Assembly: GCF_001428045.1 (NCBI RefSeq)
Contig: NZ_LMSD01000043.1
Location: 228,499-292,498, forward strand
Reading direction: 5' to 3'
Source of the DNA: Paenibacillus sp. Soil750
GTDB lineage: Bacteria; Bacillota; Bacilli; Paenibacillales; NBRC-103111
Length of the DNA: 64,000 nt
In this document: positions 8,313 to 18,469 of the stretch, one piece after another
How the letters are laid out: every line of letters begins with the position of its first letter
Position numbering within the stretch: position 1 is the first letter of the stretch
Translations under genes and position numbers: made by a program
Notes under the pieces: model-generated
Seen by the model: only the letters and a program-made list of their open reading frames with translations
The model's database searches: none
What the model was told of the DNA's origin: nothing

Positions 8313-9659
8313 ATGGCGATACATCAACCAGATTGGGAAGCGCGTTCTCCGTGGACGACGAATAAGGGGATTTCGGAAGTACGTATTAGTCCTCCTAAAT
8401 CGATCGTGTCAGGAACCATCCGAGTACCGGGGAGTAAAAGTCTAACAAACCGAGCGTTACTGATTGCCGCACTAGCTGAAGGGAAATCACAGTTAAATGG
8501 CATTTTGAAAAGCGATGATTCGTACTGGTGTATACAAGCATTAACCAAATTAGGAGTGTCAGTCATCATCGATGGAGAAACGGCTAATGTGGATGGCTGC
8601 GGGGGAAATTGGCCAAATTCATCTGGAGAGCTATACATGGGGGCAGCTGGTACGGTTGCACGGTTCTTGCCAGCAGCATTGGCTATCGGGCGAGGGAAAT
8701 GGACGATAAAAGGGAGTAAACGATTAAGTGAGCGGCCACTTGCACCATTAATTTCGGCACTTTCAGCGCAAGGAGCTTCGTTCAATTATTTGGAGGCTGA
8801 ACATCGATTGCCTTACGAATTGAATGCTGCTGGACTCAAAGGTGGAATCGTGAAGCTACCTGGATCAATGTCCAGCCAATTTATAAGTGGAGTTTTATTA
8901 GCAGCTCCCTATACACAAGCCCCATTAACCATCCAGATCGAAGGTGAAATTGTGCAACGAGATTATGTACAACTGACTATGGATATGATGAGTGCTTTTG
9001 GTATCAAACCGCAGGTTTCTGAGGACGTACAATCGATTAAGGTTCCTTCAGGGACCTATCAAGCGCAGACATTGCAACTTGAGTCAGATGTCTCTACCTG
9101 TTGTTATTTCTGGGCCCTCGCTGCATTAACATCAGGCTGTGTACGGATTGAAGGTATTGACGCATGGAGCACGAGTCAGCCTGATATAGAAATGTTAGAT
9201 GTACTGGAGCGTATGGGGTGCAACGTTCAACGCGGCGAGAACTTTGTTGAAGTTCAGGGCACAAAGCAGCTCAAAGGTGGTTTTACGCTGAGTATGAAGA
9301 AATGGTCTGATCAGACGTTGACGATAGCTGCTATGGCTCCTTTTGCGGATGGACCTATTACGCTTACCGATGCGGCTCATATTCGACATCATGAATGCGA
9401 TCGTATTGCTGCAATGTGTAGTGAACTCGGCAAGCTTGGCATCCGTGTTGAGGAACATGAGGATGGTTTAACGATCTATCCTGGGCTACCGTTGGCTGCT
9501 TTGGTAGATTCGCATGACGATCATCGTATGGCGATGGCATTGTCTTTAATCGGCCTAAGGGTTGAAAATATCCGTATTGCCGATCCAGGGTGTGTATCCA
9601 AGACATGTCCAGGTTATTTTGAACAATTGACTACGTTAGGTGTAGAAGTTACTTACTAA
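8313..9659 (+). CDS. aroA: 3-phosphoshikimate 1-carboxyvinyltransferase (EPSP synthase)
   Basis: 448 aa, cytoplasmic; transfers the enolpyruvyl group of PEP to shikimate-3-phosphate in the aromatic amino acid pathway. Motifs: RVPGSKSLTNRALLIAAL at the N-terminus, SDDSYWCIQALTKLGV, YMGAAGTVARFLPAALA, KLPGSMSSQFISGVLLAAP, and HDDHRMAMALSLIGL near the end. The frame opens at GTG 8304 but that GTG is within AGAGGTGG, so ATG 8313 is chosen. In the PEP-binding loop the usual NAGT is AAGT, an Ala in place of Asn, which bears on PEP and glyphosate binding. aroC follows after 19 bp with its own GGAGG, so the two form an operon. Confidence 0.96.
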   Translation: MAIHQPDWEARSPWTTNKGISEVRISPPKSIVSGTIRVPGSKSLTNRALLIAALAEGKSQLNGILKSDDSYWCIQALTKLGVSVIIDGETANVDGCGGNWPNSSGELYMGAAGTVARFLPAALAIGRGKWTIKGSKRLSERPLAPLISALSAQGASFNYLEAEHRLPYELNAAGLKGGIVKLPGSMSSQFISGVLLAAPYTQAPLTIQIEGEIVQRDYVQLTMDMMSAFGIKPQVSEDVQSIKVPSGTYQAQTLQLESDVSTCCYFWALAALTSGCVRIEGIDAWSTSQPDIEMLDVLERMGCNVQRGENFVEVQGTKQLKGGFTLSMKKWSDQTLTIAAMAPFADGPITLTDAAHIRHHECDRIAAMCSELGKLGIRVEEHEDGLTIYPGLPLAALVDSHDDHRMAMALSLIGLRVENIRIADPGCVSKTCPGYFEQLTTLGVEVTY

Positions 9660-9678
9660 TTAGGAGGCTTACAATCAT

Positions 9679-10734
9679 ATGGCAGGGAATACATTCGGTG
9701 AAATTTTCAAAATTACAACTTTCGGAGAATCACATGGAGCCGCGGTAGGCGTCATTGTGGATGGTGTAACGCCAGGCATCGAGATTGATGAAGCCTATAT
9801 TCAGAAACAGATGGATCGAAGAAAGCCCGGCCAATCCTCGGTGACCTCTCCACGTAAAGAATATGATATCATTCATATCTTATCGGGTGTTTTCGAAGGG
9901 AAAACGACAGGTACGCCACTTTTTGTTAATCTCTATAATCAAGATATGAAGCCGGAGGCTTACAATGATATCCAGAATTCTTTTCGACCAGGCCATGCGG
10001 ATTTCACATATCTGCAGAAATACGGAATCCGTGATCATCGCGGAAGTGGGCGAGCTTCTGGAAGAGAAACAGCAGGCAGGGTAGCAGGTGGTGCAATTGC
10101 TCGTAAGCTGCTTGAACATAGAGGTGTACGAGTGTTGGCCTATACCCTTGAAATCGGTGGAATTCGATGTCAAACCTTCGATGAAGATGCGATTGAAAGC
10201 AATGCGGTACGTGCCTGTGATCCGATTGCTGGAGCCAAAATGATTGAAAAAATTGAGCAGCTAGCTTCGCTTGGTGATAGTTGTGGAGGCATCGTAGAAT
10301 GCCGGATTCGTGGGGTTATGCCTGGTCTTGGAGAGCCAGTATTTGATAAATTGGATGCTGAATTGGCGAAAGCAATGCTATCTATCGGAGCTGTGAAGGG
10401 GATAGAATTTGGTGCAGGGTTCTCTGCTGCTTCCATGCTAGGTAGTGAGCATAATGATGAAATGGACAGTGACGGATTTCTCAGTAACCATTCCGGTGGA
10501 ATTCTAGGTGGGATTAGTACGGGACAAGAAATTATATTCCGAATTAGCGTGAAGCCGACTTCTTCGATTTCTGTTGCCCAGAAGACGTTAAACGTAAACG
10601 GTGAGGAACAAGAAATTCGAACGATAGGTCGTCATGATCCATGTATTTGCCCGCGAATCGTACCTGTGGTTGAAGCGATGGCGTGCTTAGTATTGGAAGA
10701 TTTGTATAAACGACAAGCAGCTAATCTTGGATAA
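9679..10734 (+). CDS. aroC: Chorismate synthase
   Basis: 351 aa, normal for the family. Converts EPSP to chorismate using reduced FMN. Signatures: FGESHGAAVGVIVDGVTPG at the N-terminus, RPGHADFTYLQKYGIRDHRG with the catalytic His, GRASGRETAGRVAGGAIA, and RHDPCICPRIVPVVEAMA at the C-terminus. TTAGGAGGCTTACAATCAT precedes the ATG. It directly follows aroA, so the pair catalyses the last two steps to chorismate. A shared terminator closes the operon. Confidence 0.97.
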   Translation: MAGNTFGEIFKITTFGESHGAAVGVIVDGVTPGIEIDEAYIQKQMDRRKPGQSSVTSPRKEYDIIHILSGVFEGKTTGTPLFVNLYNQDMKPEAYNDIQNSFRPGHADFTYLQKYGIRDHRGSGRASGRETAGRVAGGAIARKLLEHRGVRVLAYTLEIGGIRCQTFDEDAIESNAVRACDPIAGAKMIEKIEQLASLGDSCGGIVECRIRGVMPGLGEPVFDKLDAELAKAMLSIGAVKGIEFGAGFSAASMLGSEHNDEMDSDGFLSNHSGGILGGISTGQEIIFRISVKPTSSISVAQKTLNVNGEEQEIRTIGRHDPCICPRIVPVVEAMACLVLEDLYKRQAANLG

Positions 10735-10744
10735 ATAGGAAAGT

Positions 10745-10779
10745 AAAGCAGACCCATTCGAGAATGGGTCTGCTTTTTT
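10745..10779. terminator. Terminator between aroC and the convergent SLH gene
   Basis: AAAGCAGACCCATT pairs with AATGGGTCTGCTTT around CGAG, a 14-bp stem with T runs on both sides, so it can work for both convergent transcripts. Confidence 0.95.
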
Positions 10780-10783
10780 ACAT

Positions 10784-11818
10784 TTACTTCTTTAACCCCT
10801 CAGCAGCTTTTACCGCTTGATTGGCAATTTCTGTTGCCTCTGCAAGGGTAAGTCCATCTTGCGGATGGAATGTACCGTCTTCATTAAGCTCGACAATATC
10901 TAAAGCAAGCGCGGTTTGGATGGCGCCAACATTCGATAAGTCGATCTTGTCATTATCTTTGATATCGACTGGATTTAACTTAATCATCGGTAATTTCTCA
11001 CTGGTTTGAAACGTGTGAACGAGAAGATAAGTGAAAGATTCACGCGTCACTTTGGCATCTGGATCTATCTTAATTTTGATATCTGTACCCAATTTGCCAA
11101 GTGCATCCGTGATCAACTGTACACCTTGCGTTGCTGAGATAGGCTCTTTGCTTGTGACTGGCGCTTGATGAGTTTTCAGGTAATCTAACGCATTATATAC
11201 TTCCTCTGCAGCGTCAGCACGCGTAATTTCATCTTTTGGATTGAATTTGCCATCCGTATTCAGTTTAATAATCCCGTATTTAAGTCCACGTTGGATAGAT
11301 CCGGAATAATCAACTGTGATTTGATCGCTATCTTTGATGTCGACAACAACCGGATTAATCAAAGGGAGGTTCTTACTAATTTCGATTGCTCGAACGAGCT
11401 GATGTGTGAACTCTTCACGTGTTAATTTCTTGGTAGGATTTAGATCTTTGGGAAGTTCAATATTGTTGACCGCCGCAACGATAAGTGCTTGCGCGTACCA
11501 AGCGTCATTGGATGCATTCGCAAAATAATCATTCGCTTTCGGCTCTTTCACGAAATTGACCAAATCTAAATTAAGTCCTAGTGCATTCACTAGAAGTTGT
11601 GCGGATTGGGCTGCTGTCATTTTTTCTTGTGGCGCAAATAACGTAGAAGTCATTCCACTGACAATACCACTTTGCTGTAGGGATACAATTTTATCTTTTG
11701 ATGCAATGTTGTTGAGGTCAGTGAAGGAGCTAGTAGCCGCAAAGCTTTGGCCGACTAAAGATAGGGATAGCAATGCAGTTGCTGCAGTTAGTGTGAAGGT
11801 TTTGATTGTTTTTTTCAT
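10784..11818 (-). CDS. Secreted protein with SLH-type repeats
   Basis: 344 aa with a clear signal peptide (MKKTIKTFTLTAATALLSL...SFA, cleaved near residue 28). The rest consists of SLH-type motifs: SSFTDLNNIASKDKIVSLQQSG, ITRADAAEEVYNALDYL, LTLAEATEIANQAV, and PKDEITRAD or HPQDGLTLAE turns. It has an internal duplication: KLTREEFTHQLVRAIEISKNLPLI in the first half matches KVTRESFTYLLVHTFQTSEKLPMI in the second. No catalytic domain, so probably a cell-envelope protein. The repeats are diverged from the classic three-SLH anchor, so wall binding is not certain. Confidence 0.8.
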   Translation of the reverse strand: MKKTIKTFTLTAATALLSLSLVGQSFAATSSFTDLNNIASKDKIVSLQQSGIVSGMTSTLFAPQEKMTAAQSAQLLVNALGLNLDLVNFVKEPKANDYFANASNDAWYAQALIVAAVNNIELPKDLNPTKKLTREEFTHQLVRAIEISKNLPLINPVVVDIKDSDQITVDYSGSIQRGLKYGIIKLNTDGKFNPKDEITRADAAEEVYNALDYLKTHQAPVTSKEPISATQGVQLITDALGKLGTDIKIKIDPDAKVTRESFTYLLVHTFQTSEKLPMIKLNPVDIKDNDKIDLSNVGAIQTALALDIVELNEDGTFHPQDGLTLAEATEIANQAVKAAEGLKK

Positions 11819-11983
11819 TTTATTTCACCTCATATGGTTTTTTGTGTTTCAGAAAATTAAACGGCACTGTTGATAAAAAGGTTGCACCTACTCTTAAATA
11901 AGTTACTATCATTTAAAAGGTAGGTTGATTTGTGGAAGTGAATACATATTAAAAAGGCCGCAAATTTGCGACCCTTTGAGTGA

Positions 11984-13420
11984 TTAATTACTGCACATTT
12001 CTAAAGCAGCGTGGAGTTGTTGAATGCCTGGAATAATTTCATGAAATAATGGCCTTGCAAAGCTTAAGCGGATCCATCCTTTTTTGGACCCATAAACAGT
12101 TCCCGGAACAAAGATAACGCCTCTCTTGGTGGACTCTTCGAGCCATTTAAACTCATCAACTTCACGATTGATTCTACACCAAAGCGTAAGCCCGCCTTGA
12201 GGTACGGAATACGAAATGGTATCACCCATGATATCTGTTAGTCCTCGCATGAGTTCATTTCTCTTCTTTGCTAATTCTGTTCGCAAGAAGGGAATGTGAT
12301 TATCCAGATGACCTTCCTTGACAAAATGATTGGCAACCCACTGCGGAATACTGCTCAGGCCGAAATCCATCTGCTGTCTGGCATCGGATAACCGACAAAT
12401 GACGGATTGTGGAGCAATTAACCAACCAATTCGTAAGCCAGAAGTAGCCGTTTTGGAAAGAGATCCGATATATAAGACATTGTTATTTTTATCTAATGAT
12501 TTCAAAGTAGGAGGTGGATGACCATCGAAAGCAGTTAATGTAAAGGTGTCATCTTCAACTATTGGTATGCCAAGTTCCGATGCAATTTCAAGCAACCGAA
12601 TTTTTCGGTCTAATGGCATTACACTGCCCGTTGGATTTTGAAAATTAGGGTTTACAAATAACATGCGAATTTTGTGCTTGCGATATAACGCCATAACTTC
12701 TTCTGGATTTATCCCGTGTTCATCCGTGGATAATCGGAATAAACGAAGACCAGCCGATTGAAACATGGGCAACGAATAACAGTATGAAGGGTCTTCAATC
12801 GCAACGGCGTCTCCGGGATTTAATAAACACTGTAAAATTAAATATAAAGATTGCTGGGAACCAGATGAAATTAATATAGATGAGTCCGTCGTATGAATGT
12901 GAAGATGCTGTGCAAGAAATGAAACAAGCGTTTCTCTAAGTTGTGCGCACCCCTGTGGGTTATCGTAACCGAGTTGTTCATGAAAGGGCCGCTTTTGTAA
13001 AAGTTCACGGATGATTTCCTGCGGATATAGATCCGGTGACAGCTGGCCACTTGCAAAGTCGATAAGCCCCTTTTTGTGTAGTAATTCTTCGCGAATACGC
13101 CGTACGAATGGTTGATTGGGGAGGAAATTTCCTCCTTCTACATACTCTTTCCAGTTAGGAGTTTGGTTAGTCGAGTTCTCCTCATTCAGGTTGGAAACAA
13201 TGGTACCGTTGCCCTTACTACTTACAAGTATGCCAGTAGCACGAAGTTCTTCGTATGCAGCAACTACAGTACTTCGGTTAACGCGCAGTACGGCGGCCAA
13301 TTTTCGTTCGGAAGGAAGCGTACTACCAGGAGGGAACTCTCCAAATGCTATGCGGTGTTCCATGTAATCTGCAATTTGTTGATAAATCGGCGTTTTGCTT
13401 GATCGATCCGGCTTCCACAT
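11984..13420 (-). CDS. MocR-type regulator (GntR HTH fused to aminotransferase domain)
   Basis: 478 aa. N-terminal GntR winged HTH (residues 4-70: YQQIADYMEHRIAFGEFPPG, SERKLAAVLRVNRSTVVAAYE) followed by a fold-type I aminotransferase domain. The PLP lysine is visible in YIGSLSKTATSGLRIGW and the substrate motif in FVNPNFQNPTG. MocR proteins (PdxR, GabR) regulate genes of PLP, amino acid or GABA metabolism. The target is unclear because the nearest divergent gene is a broken GGDEF-EAL gene 450 bp away. The frame opens at TTG 13432 but ATG 13420 matches the usual family start; no strong ribosome site is seen. Confidence 0.9.
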   Translation of the reverse strand: MWKPDRSSKTPIYQQIADYMEHRIAFGEFPPGSTLPSERKLAAVLRVNRSTVVAAYEELRATGILVSSKGNGTIVSNLNEENSTNQTPNWKEYVEGGNFLPNQPFVRRIREELLHKKGLIDFASGQLSPDLYPQEIIRELLQKRPFHEQLGYDNPQGCAQLRETLVSFLAQHLHIHTTDSSILISSGSQQSLYLILQCLLNPGDAVAIEDPSYCYSLPMFQSAGLRLFRLSTDEHGINPEEVMALYRKHKIRMLFVNPNFQNPTGSVMPLDRKIRLLEIASELGIPIVEDDTFTLTAFDGHPPPTLKSLDKNNNVLYIGSLSKTATSGLRIGWLIAPQSVICRLSDARQQMDFGLSSIPQWVANHFVKEGHLDNHIPFLRTELAKKRNELMRGLTDIMGDTISYSVPQGGLTLWCRINREVDEFKWLEESTKRGVIFVPGTVYGSKKGWIRLSFARPLFHEIIPGIQQLHAALEMCSN

Positions 13421-13432
13421 AAAATATACCAA

Positions 13433-13872
13433 CTTTTATCAAATTTTTGTCATAACTATTTGAAGTTACGCTAAATGAGCAACGATAAAATACAAAAAAA
13501 CACCCAGCTTTCCATAGATAGGCTTGTCATTTTCTACTATTTTTCTCACACTTGGCAACAGTTCTTTGTAATTTTTAAGTATCATATCATATATGTTATT
13601 CGCTTGTGTATGCTTATTAAGTAAAATTTTATTATTAAGTTATTAAAATGAAGTGCAATAATAAATAGGTTTCTTGGGTAAACTTGGATGGTTTTTTTTC
13701 TTGATGAGTGGATGGTTACATCGTGATCAATTCTAGTTATGATGAGGATTGTGTGCCTTGTCATTTAAATATCGGATGTAATTTTGAACGCCATGAGGAG
13801 TTTCACAGATGAGAACAATGAATTCACGATCAATTAGTGAAATAAATTCAAGGAATAAAATCCTTCAAATAA
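13433..13872. other. AT-rich intergenic region without a supported gene
   Basis: No open frame here has a ribosome site or a plausible protein. It must hold the MocR promoter and whatever remains of the 5' end of the broken GGDEF-EAL gene. Confidence 0.5.
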
Positions 13873-15370
13873 AAACCGACATCTTATCCGCTATTCGCAT
13901 CCGGTGAGTCTCTATCTACGATATTAAGAGCAATCGATAAGACAAAACGAGCCATTACAATTCCGAACAAGCGCAGTCATTCCTTACTGTCTTCGAAACA
14001 AGTCAAGATAAATCAGCATGAACAATTAGAGATTATAGAGATTTTAAGAGAACTGAAAGCTTATGCAATCAAACGTAACGAGGAGAAAAAGAAATTATTA
14101 GCGTTAGTTTATCACGATTCTTTAACAGGTTTACGAAACAGGAGATATTTCAAAGAAAAATTAACAACTATGATCCAAAAACATCATAAACAGGACATTA
14201 AACTAGAACTGATGTTTATTGACTTAGACCACTTCAAATGGATTAATGATTCACTCGGCCATGAAGCTGGAGATCGTTTGCTCGTTCAGATAGCCCAACG
14301 AATTAAAACATGTGTAGGCCAATTTGGCACAGTCGCTCGCTTAGGCGGTGATGAATTTACAGTCATTTTAGAAGGGATTCATTCAAGTGGTCAAATGGTC
14401 GGTGTGGCAGAGCGAATTATTGAAGCGTTTAAAGAGCCGGTATGGCTTGACAAGCATGAAATAAGAGTAACGATGAGCGCTGGTATAAGTATATTTCCAG
14501 ATCATGGTATGACTGCGAGCATGCTTATGAAAAAAGCTGATAAAGCAATGTATCATGCAAAGCAGGAGGGCAGAAATCAATTTGTTATTTATCAATCATC
14601 CTTTGATGAAGGCGAATATAAACGGTTTGTGTTTAAATCACAATTTGTGAAAGCTCTTGCTGATCAACAGTTTTTCTTAGAGTATCAACCAAGAGTGGAA
14701 CTAGATAGCGGTGAAATTAAAAGTCTTGAAGCGCTGGTGCGATGGAACCATCCAGATCAAGGGATTGTTGGACCGATGGAATTTATTTCGCTAGCAGAAG
14801 AAACTGGATTTATTGTGCCTTTAGGTGAATGGGTCATACGCTTGCAGGCAAATTAAACAATGGCAACAAAAAGGTCTACCACCGGTTAGAGTTGCTATTA
14901 ACGTGTCTGCGAAGCAGTTTCTTCAAGCTTCTTTCGTGAATAAAATGAAGGAAATCCTTAGAGAGAACGAGATTAAACCTACATTCATCGAAATTGAGAT
15001 TACAGAAAGTGCGTTAATGAAGGATGAACAACCTATCGTCGATGCCTTGAAAGTGATTAAGGAAATGGGTGTTTTTCTATCCATTGATGACTTTGGAACC
15101 GGTTATTCTTCATTGCAATATCTCAAAACCTTTAAATTGGATGCCTTAAAAATAGATAGAAGTTTCATCAAAGATTTACCTCAGGATAAAGCCTTAACTA
15201 AGATGATTATCTCATTGGCTCGAAAATTAAAGCTTAAGGTCATCGCTGAGGGAGTGGAAACACATGAACAGCATACTTGGTTGTTGAACAGTGGATGTCA
15301 TCAAGCGCAAGGTTACCTATACAGTAAGCCACTTGGAGCGTCGGATATTGAATACATATTGAACGAATGA
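13873..15370 (+). pseudogene. Broken GGDEF-EAL diguanylate cyclase/phosphodiesterase
   Basis: Two frames together encode one c-di-GMP enzyme. In the first (to 14856) the coding sequence begins well before the ATG at 14170: codons from 13873 give a helical linker and then YHDSLTGLRNRRYF, the standard start of a GGDEF domain, but this part has no ATG, GTG or TTG start. ARLGGDEFTVIL is the intact active loop. The EAL domain starts (EALVRWNHP) and is cut by a stop after GEWVIRL. The second frame (from 14825) continues at once with ACRQIKQWQQKG, ITESALM, SIDDFGTGYSSL and GVETHEQ. So the gene has lost its sensory N-terminus and start, and carries a frameshift near 14850. An isolated GGDEF protein from 14170 would lack its first helix. 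Confidence 0.85.
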
Positions 15371-15381
15371 GGGAAAGTTAC

Positions 15382-15783
15382 ATGTGTAGTTTAAGGCTGT
15401 TGAAAAATCGTTATTTTGAGGAAATTGTTGAGCTCAAATTATCTTTTCATCATCAGGAGTTCATTTCCCTGAAAGAGAATAAATGGGAAAACACCATGGA
15501 GCAGATAAACACACATGATATCTTTCCTATCAAAAAGTTTTTTATATATATTGAAAATCGTGGGAATGAGTTCCCTTTTGGACAAGAATTATTTGATGTC
15601 ATTTTTGAGTATGCATGGCAACAAGGAGCTACAACCATTTTCTTGGACACGCCTTCAATCACAAAAAGGTCACTGCATTTTTTTGAGAAATATGGATTGA
15701 TTTCGATAACCAAACAGGATTTGCCGATTCGTTATGATTACCCTGACCGAAATTCTTTATTTCATCGACTTGATTTCATGTAG
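15382..15783 (+). CDS. GNAT-like acetyltransferase remnant or small hypothetical
   Basis: 133 aa from ATG 15382, preceded by TGAGGGA. The C-terminal half (TTIFLDTPSITKRSLHFFEKYGL, then RYDYPDRNSLFHRLDF) matches the end of GNAT acetyltransferases, but the acetyl-CoA loop (Q/RxxGxG/A) is absent and the N-terminal part is not recognisable. It may be a GNAT gene with an internal deletion. It starts 12 bp after the end of the broken EAL frame, so it was probably co-transcribed with it. Confidence 0.5.
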   Translation: MCSLRLLKNRYFEEIVELKLSFHHQEFISLKENKWENTMEQINTHDIFPIKKFFIYIENRGNEFPFGQELFDVIFEYAWQQGATTIFLDTPSITKRSLHFFEKYGLISITKQDLPIRYDYPDRNSLFHRLDFM

Positions 15784-16033
15784 GGATCCCAAAGAAAACC
15801 CTCTACGCTAATAGAAACTTAATAGGGTTCGTCTGACTGCTCAACAGTCGGCGGTCCCTATTTTCCTTTTCATTGGATAAGGAAGGTTTTCAATCTATAA
15901 TTTTTGTGAGTCACCCTAAGAAAAGACCCATTTTCTCACAATTTTAACCTACTTTTCTTTAGGGGAAAGTGGTATTTTGGTTAAGTTAGCGTCATAAAAG
16001 ATGAAACAGATTGACTATTAGAGAGGTGTCCGC

Positions 16034-18265
16034 ATGCCAATTCAGTACGATGAAGTTCAGCAATTATTCCATCTCCAAACTACACGAACGAGTTATGCGT
16101 TCCAAGTTACCAAATGGGGATTACTCGCTCACACGTATTGGGGAAAAAGCGTGCGCTCAGACTACCTACATCGGAATTTAGAACTTCGCGCCAGAAGTAC
16201 CGTATCGCCTCGTCCTGATCCGACAGAACCTGCATTCTCACCAGATACGATGCCTCAGGAATTTCCTGGCTACGGCGCTGGTGATTTCCGTACGCCAGCT
16301 TATGAAGTTATGCTTGCGAATGGCACATCCGTACTGGATTTGAAATACCGTTCTCATCGGATTGTCAATGGAAAACCCAGTTTAGTGGGATTGCCTGCCA
16401 CTTATGTGGAATCAGAGGCAGAAGCACAGACGCTTGAGATAGAGCTATACGATTCATTGATCGGTTTGTCTGTGTTTCTTACTTATAGCGTATATGAATC
16501 TTATAATGTGATTACACGTTCGGCACGTTTTGTTCTTAACGGCAGTGAACCGTTAAATCTTCAGCGTGTATTATCGATGAGCATTGATATGCCTCATTCT
16601 GAATTTGATTTCTTGCATTTATCAGGCGCTCATCTTCGAGAAAGAGCCATATACCGACGTTCACTCACGCCAGGGGGACACACGGTGGAGAGTAGACGCG
16701 GCGTGAGCGGACATCAGCAGAACCCTTTCATTGCCCTTTTGTCCAAGGGAACGGATGAAGATCATGGCGAAGTATACGGATTTAGTCTTGTCTATAGTGG
16801 CAGCTTCTTCGTGCATGCGGAAGTGGACCAGTTTTTTACTACAAGAATACAAATGGGTGTTAATCCTTTTGATTTCAGTTGGCTGTTAGAGCCGGGGGAA
16901 TCCTTCCAGACGCCTGAAGCGGTACTTGTGTTCTCTGATCAGGGGTTGGGCGGAATGTCCCGTATTTATCACCGTCTCTATCGTGACAGATTGTGCCGTG
17001 GCGCTTACCGCGACAAGGAGCGACCTATCCTGATCAACAACTGGGAGGCCACCTATTTCGATTTCGATGCCGATAAGCTGGAGCACATCGCGAAGGAAGG
17101 TTCGAAGCTTGGTATGGAGCTGTTCGTACTTGATGATGGTTGGTTCGGTAAACGCAATGACGATAATACCTCACTTGGTGATTGGGTTGTTGATGTGAGT
17201 AAACTACCAGATGGGCTAAATGATTTGGCTGAGCGCATTGCGAGGCATGGTATGAAGCTAGGACTTTGGTTCGAACCGGAGATGGTGTCACCAGATAGTG
17301 ACTTGTATCGTAAACACCCCGACTGGTGCTTACATGTTCCAGGACGGCGGCGGACGGAAAGCAGAAGCCAACTGGTACTCGATATGTCTCGCAATGACGT
17401 AGTCGATTACGTCGTAGAGTCCGTCTGTAATGTGTTAGAAAGTGCAGCGATCGCCTATGTGAAATGGGATCTCAACCGAAATTTAACAGAGATAGGCTCG
17501 CAAGTACTGCCGAAGGAACGCCAGAGGGAGACAGCTCATCGGTACATGCTTGGTGTGTATCAAGCGCTCGAACGAATAACAGCCAAGTTTCCTGATATTT
17601 TATTCGAAAGTTGTGCAGGTGGCGGTGGTCGATTCGATCCAGGTATGCTATATTACATGCCGCAAACGTGGGCGAGCGATAATTCAGACGCGGTGAGTCG
17701 CCTGCAAATCCAATATGGCACAAGTCTGATCTATCCGCCTGTGACGATGGGCGCGAACGTATCAGCGGTTCCTAATCATCAAATTGGCAGGACATCTCCA
17801 CTTCAAACCCGTGGCTATGTGGCCATGTCAGGTTCGTTCGGTTATCAACTCGATTTAACGAAACTGTCTGCAGATGAGAAGTCTGCGATTGGCGAACAAG
17901 TGGCTTTCTATAAAGAAATTAGGGGTATCGTGCAATTTGGTGATTTCTACCGACTGTTGAACCCTTTTGAGTCAGGAGAAGCTGCATGGATGTTTGTAAC
18001 AGTGGATCGAAGGGAAGCGGTTGTGTTCTACTTTCAGATACAGGCCGCTGTCGCAGGTCCGATCAAAAGACTTCGACTTAAAGGGCTAGACGAAAGGAAT
18101 GACTACTTCGTTCTATCTGGGGAACAAATCGAGAAATTAGATGAAGGGAACCTCTATGGTGGAGATTATCTCGAGCGAGTTGGGTATATTCTCCCGGCAC
18201 TCAAGGGGGATTACCAAAGCTTGATTTTTCGTTTAATGGCTGTCGATGAAAAGTCCGACTACTAG
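16034..18265 (+). CDS. Alpha-galactosidase, glycoside hydrolase family 36
   Basis: 743 aa, typical for bacterial GH36. No signal peptide, so cytoplasmic; it removes alpha-1,6-galactose from melibiose, raffinose or galactomannan fragments. Layout: beta-supersandwich N-terminal domain, then a TIM barrel starting near NNWEATYFDFD, the nucleophile Asp in YVKWDLNRNL, the loop ESCAGGGGRFDPGML and the acid/base Asp in WASDNSDAVSR, then a C-terminal beta domain. GAGAGGTGT precedes the ATG. No transporter or regulator lies next to it. Its stop codon lies within the terminator hairpin. Confidence 0.96.
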   Translation: MPIQYDEVQQLFHLQTTRTSYAFQVTKWGLLAHTYWGKSVRSDYLHRNLELRARSTVSPRPDPTEPAFSPDTMPQEFPGYGAGDFRTPAYEVMLANGTSVLDLKYRSHRIVNGKPSLVGLPATYVESEAEAQTLEIELYDSLIGLSVFLTYSVYESYNVITRSARFVLNGSEPLNLQRVLSMSIDMPHSEFDFLHLSGAHLRERAIYRRSLTPGGHTVESRRGVSGHQQNPFIALLSKGTDEDHGEVYGFSLVYSGSFFVHAEVDQFFTTRIQMGVNPFDFSWLLEPGESFQTPEAVLVFSDQGLGGMSRIYHRLYRDRLCRGAYRDKERPILINNWEATYFDFDADKLEHIAKEGSKLGMELFVLDDGWFGKRNDDNTSLGDWVVDVSKLPDGLNDLAERIARHGMKLGLWFEPEMVSPDSDLYRKHPDWCLHVPGRRRTESRSQLVLDMSRNDVVDYVVESVCNVLESAAIAYVKWDLNRNLTEIGSQVLPKERQRETAHRYMLGVYQALERITAKFPDILFESCAGGGGRFDPGMLYYMPQTWASDNSDAVSRLQIQYGTSLIYPPVTMGANVSAVPNHQIGRTSPLQTRGYVAMSGSFGYQLDLTKLSADEKSAIGEQVAFYKEIRGIVQFGDFYRLLNPFESGEAAWMFVTVDRREAVVFYFQIQAAVAGPIKRLRLKGLDERNDYFVLSGEQIEKLDEGNLYGGDYLERVGYILPALKGDYQSLIFRLMAVDEKSDY

Positions 18266-18277
18266 TCGGGCTTTTTC
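18249..18277 (+). terminator. Terminator overlapping the alpha-galactosidase stop codon
   Basis: AAAAGTCCGACT pairs with AGTCGGGCTTTTT; the TAG stop at 18263-18265 lies at the loop edge. Confidence 0.85.
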
Positions 18278-18294
18278 GTATATTGATTCAATTC

Positions 18295-18353
18295 ATTAAT
18301 GATAACAATAGAAAATCGAATATTGATAATTTTCATCAATTATTCAATAATGA
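18295..18353. repeat. Operator-like repeat, copy 1
   Basis: 59 bp that match 19791-19849 at about 54 positions. It contains an ATTGAT...ATCAAT dyad and ATTATTCAATAAT. It lies about 115 bp upstream of the small gene at 18470. Confidence 0.75.
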
Positions 18354-18469
18354 GGCTGTAAGAAGCAGAAGCGAGTGACCATTAAGAAAGAGTGATTCGA
18401 GCACGTTAGCCATTCTAGCTAAACATGATATGAAGGAGTTCATATTTCATTTAGGAAGGTGGAAAAGTG

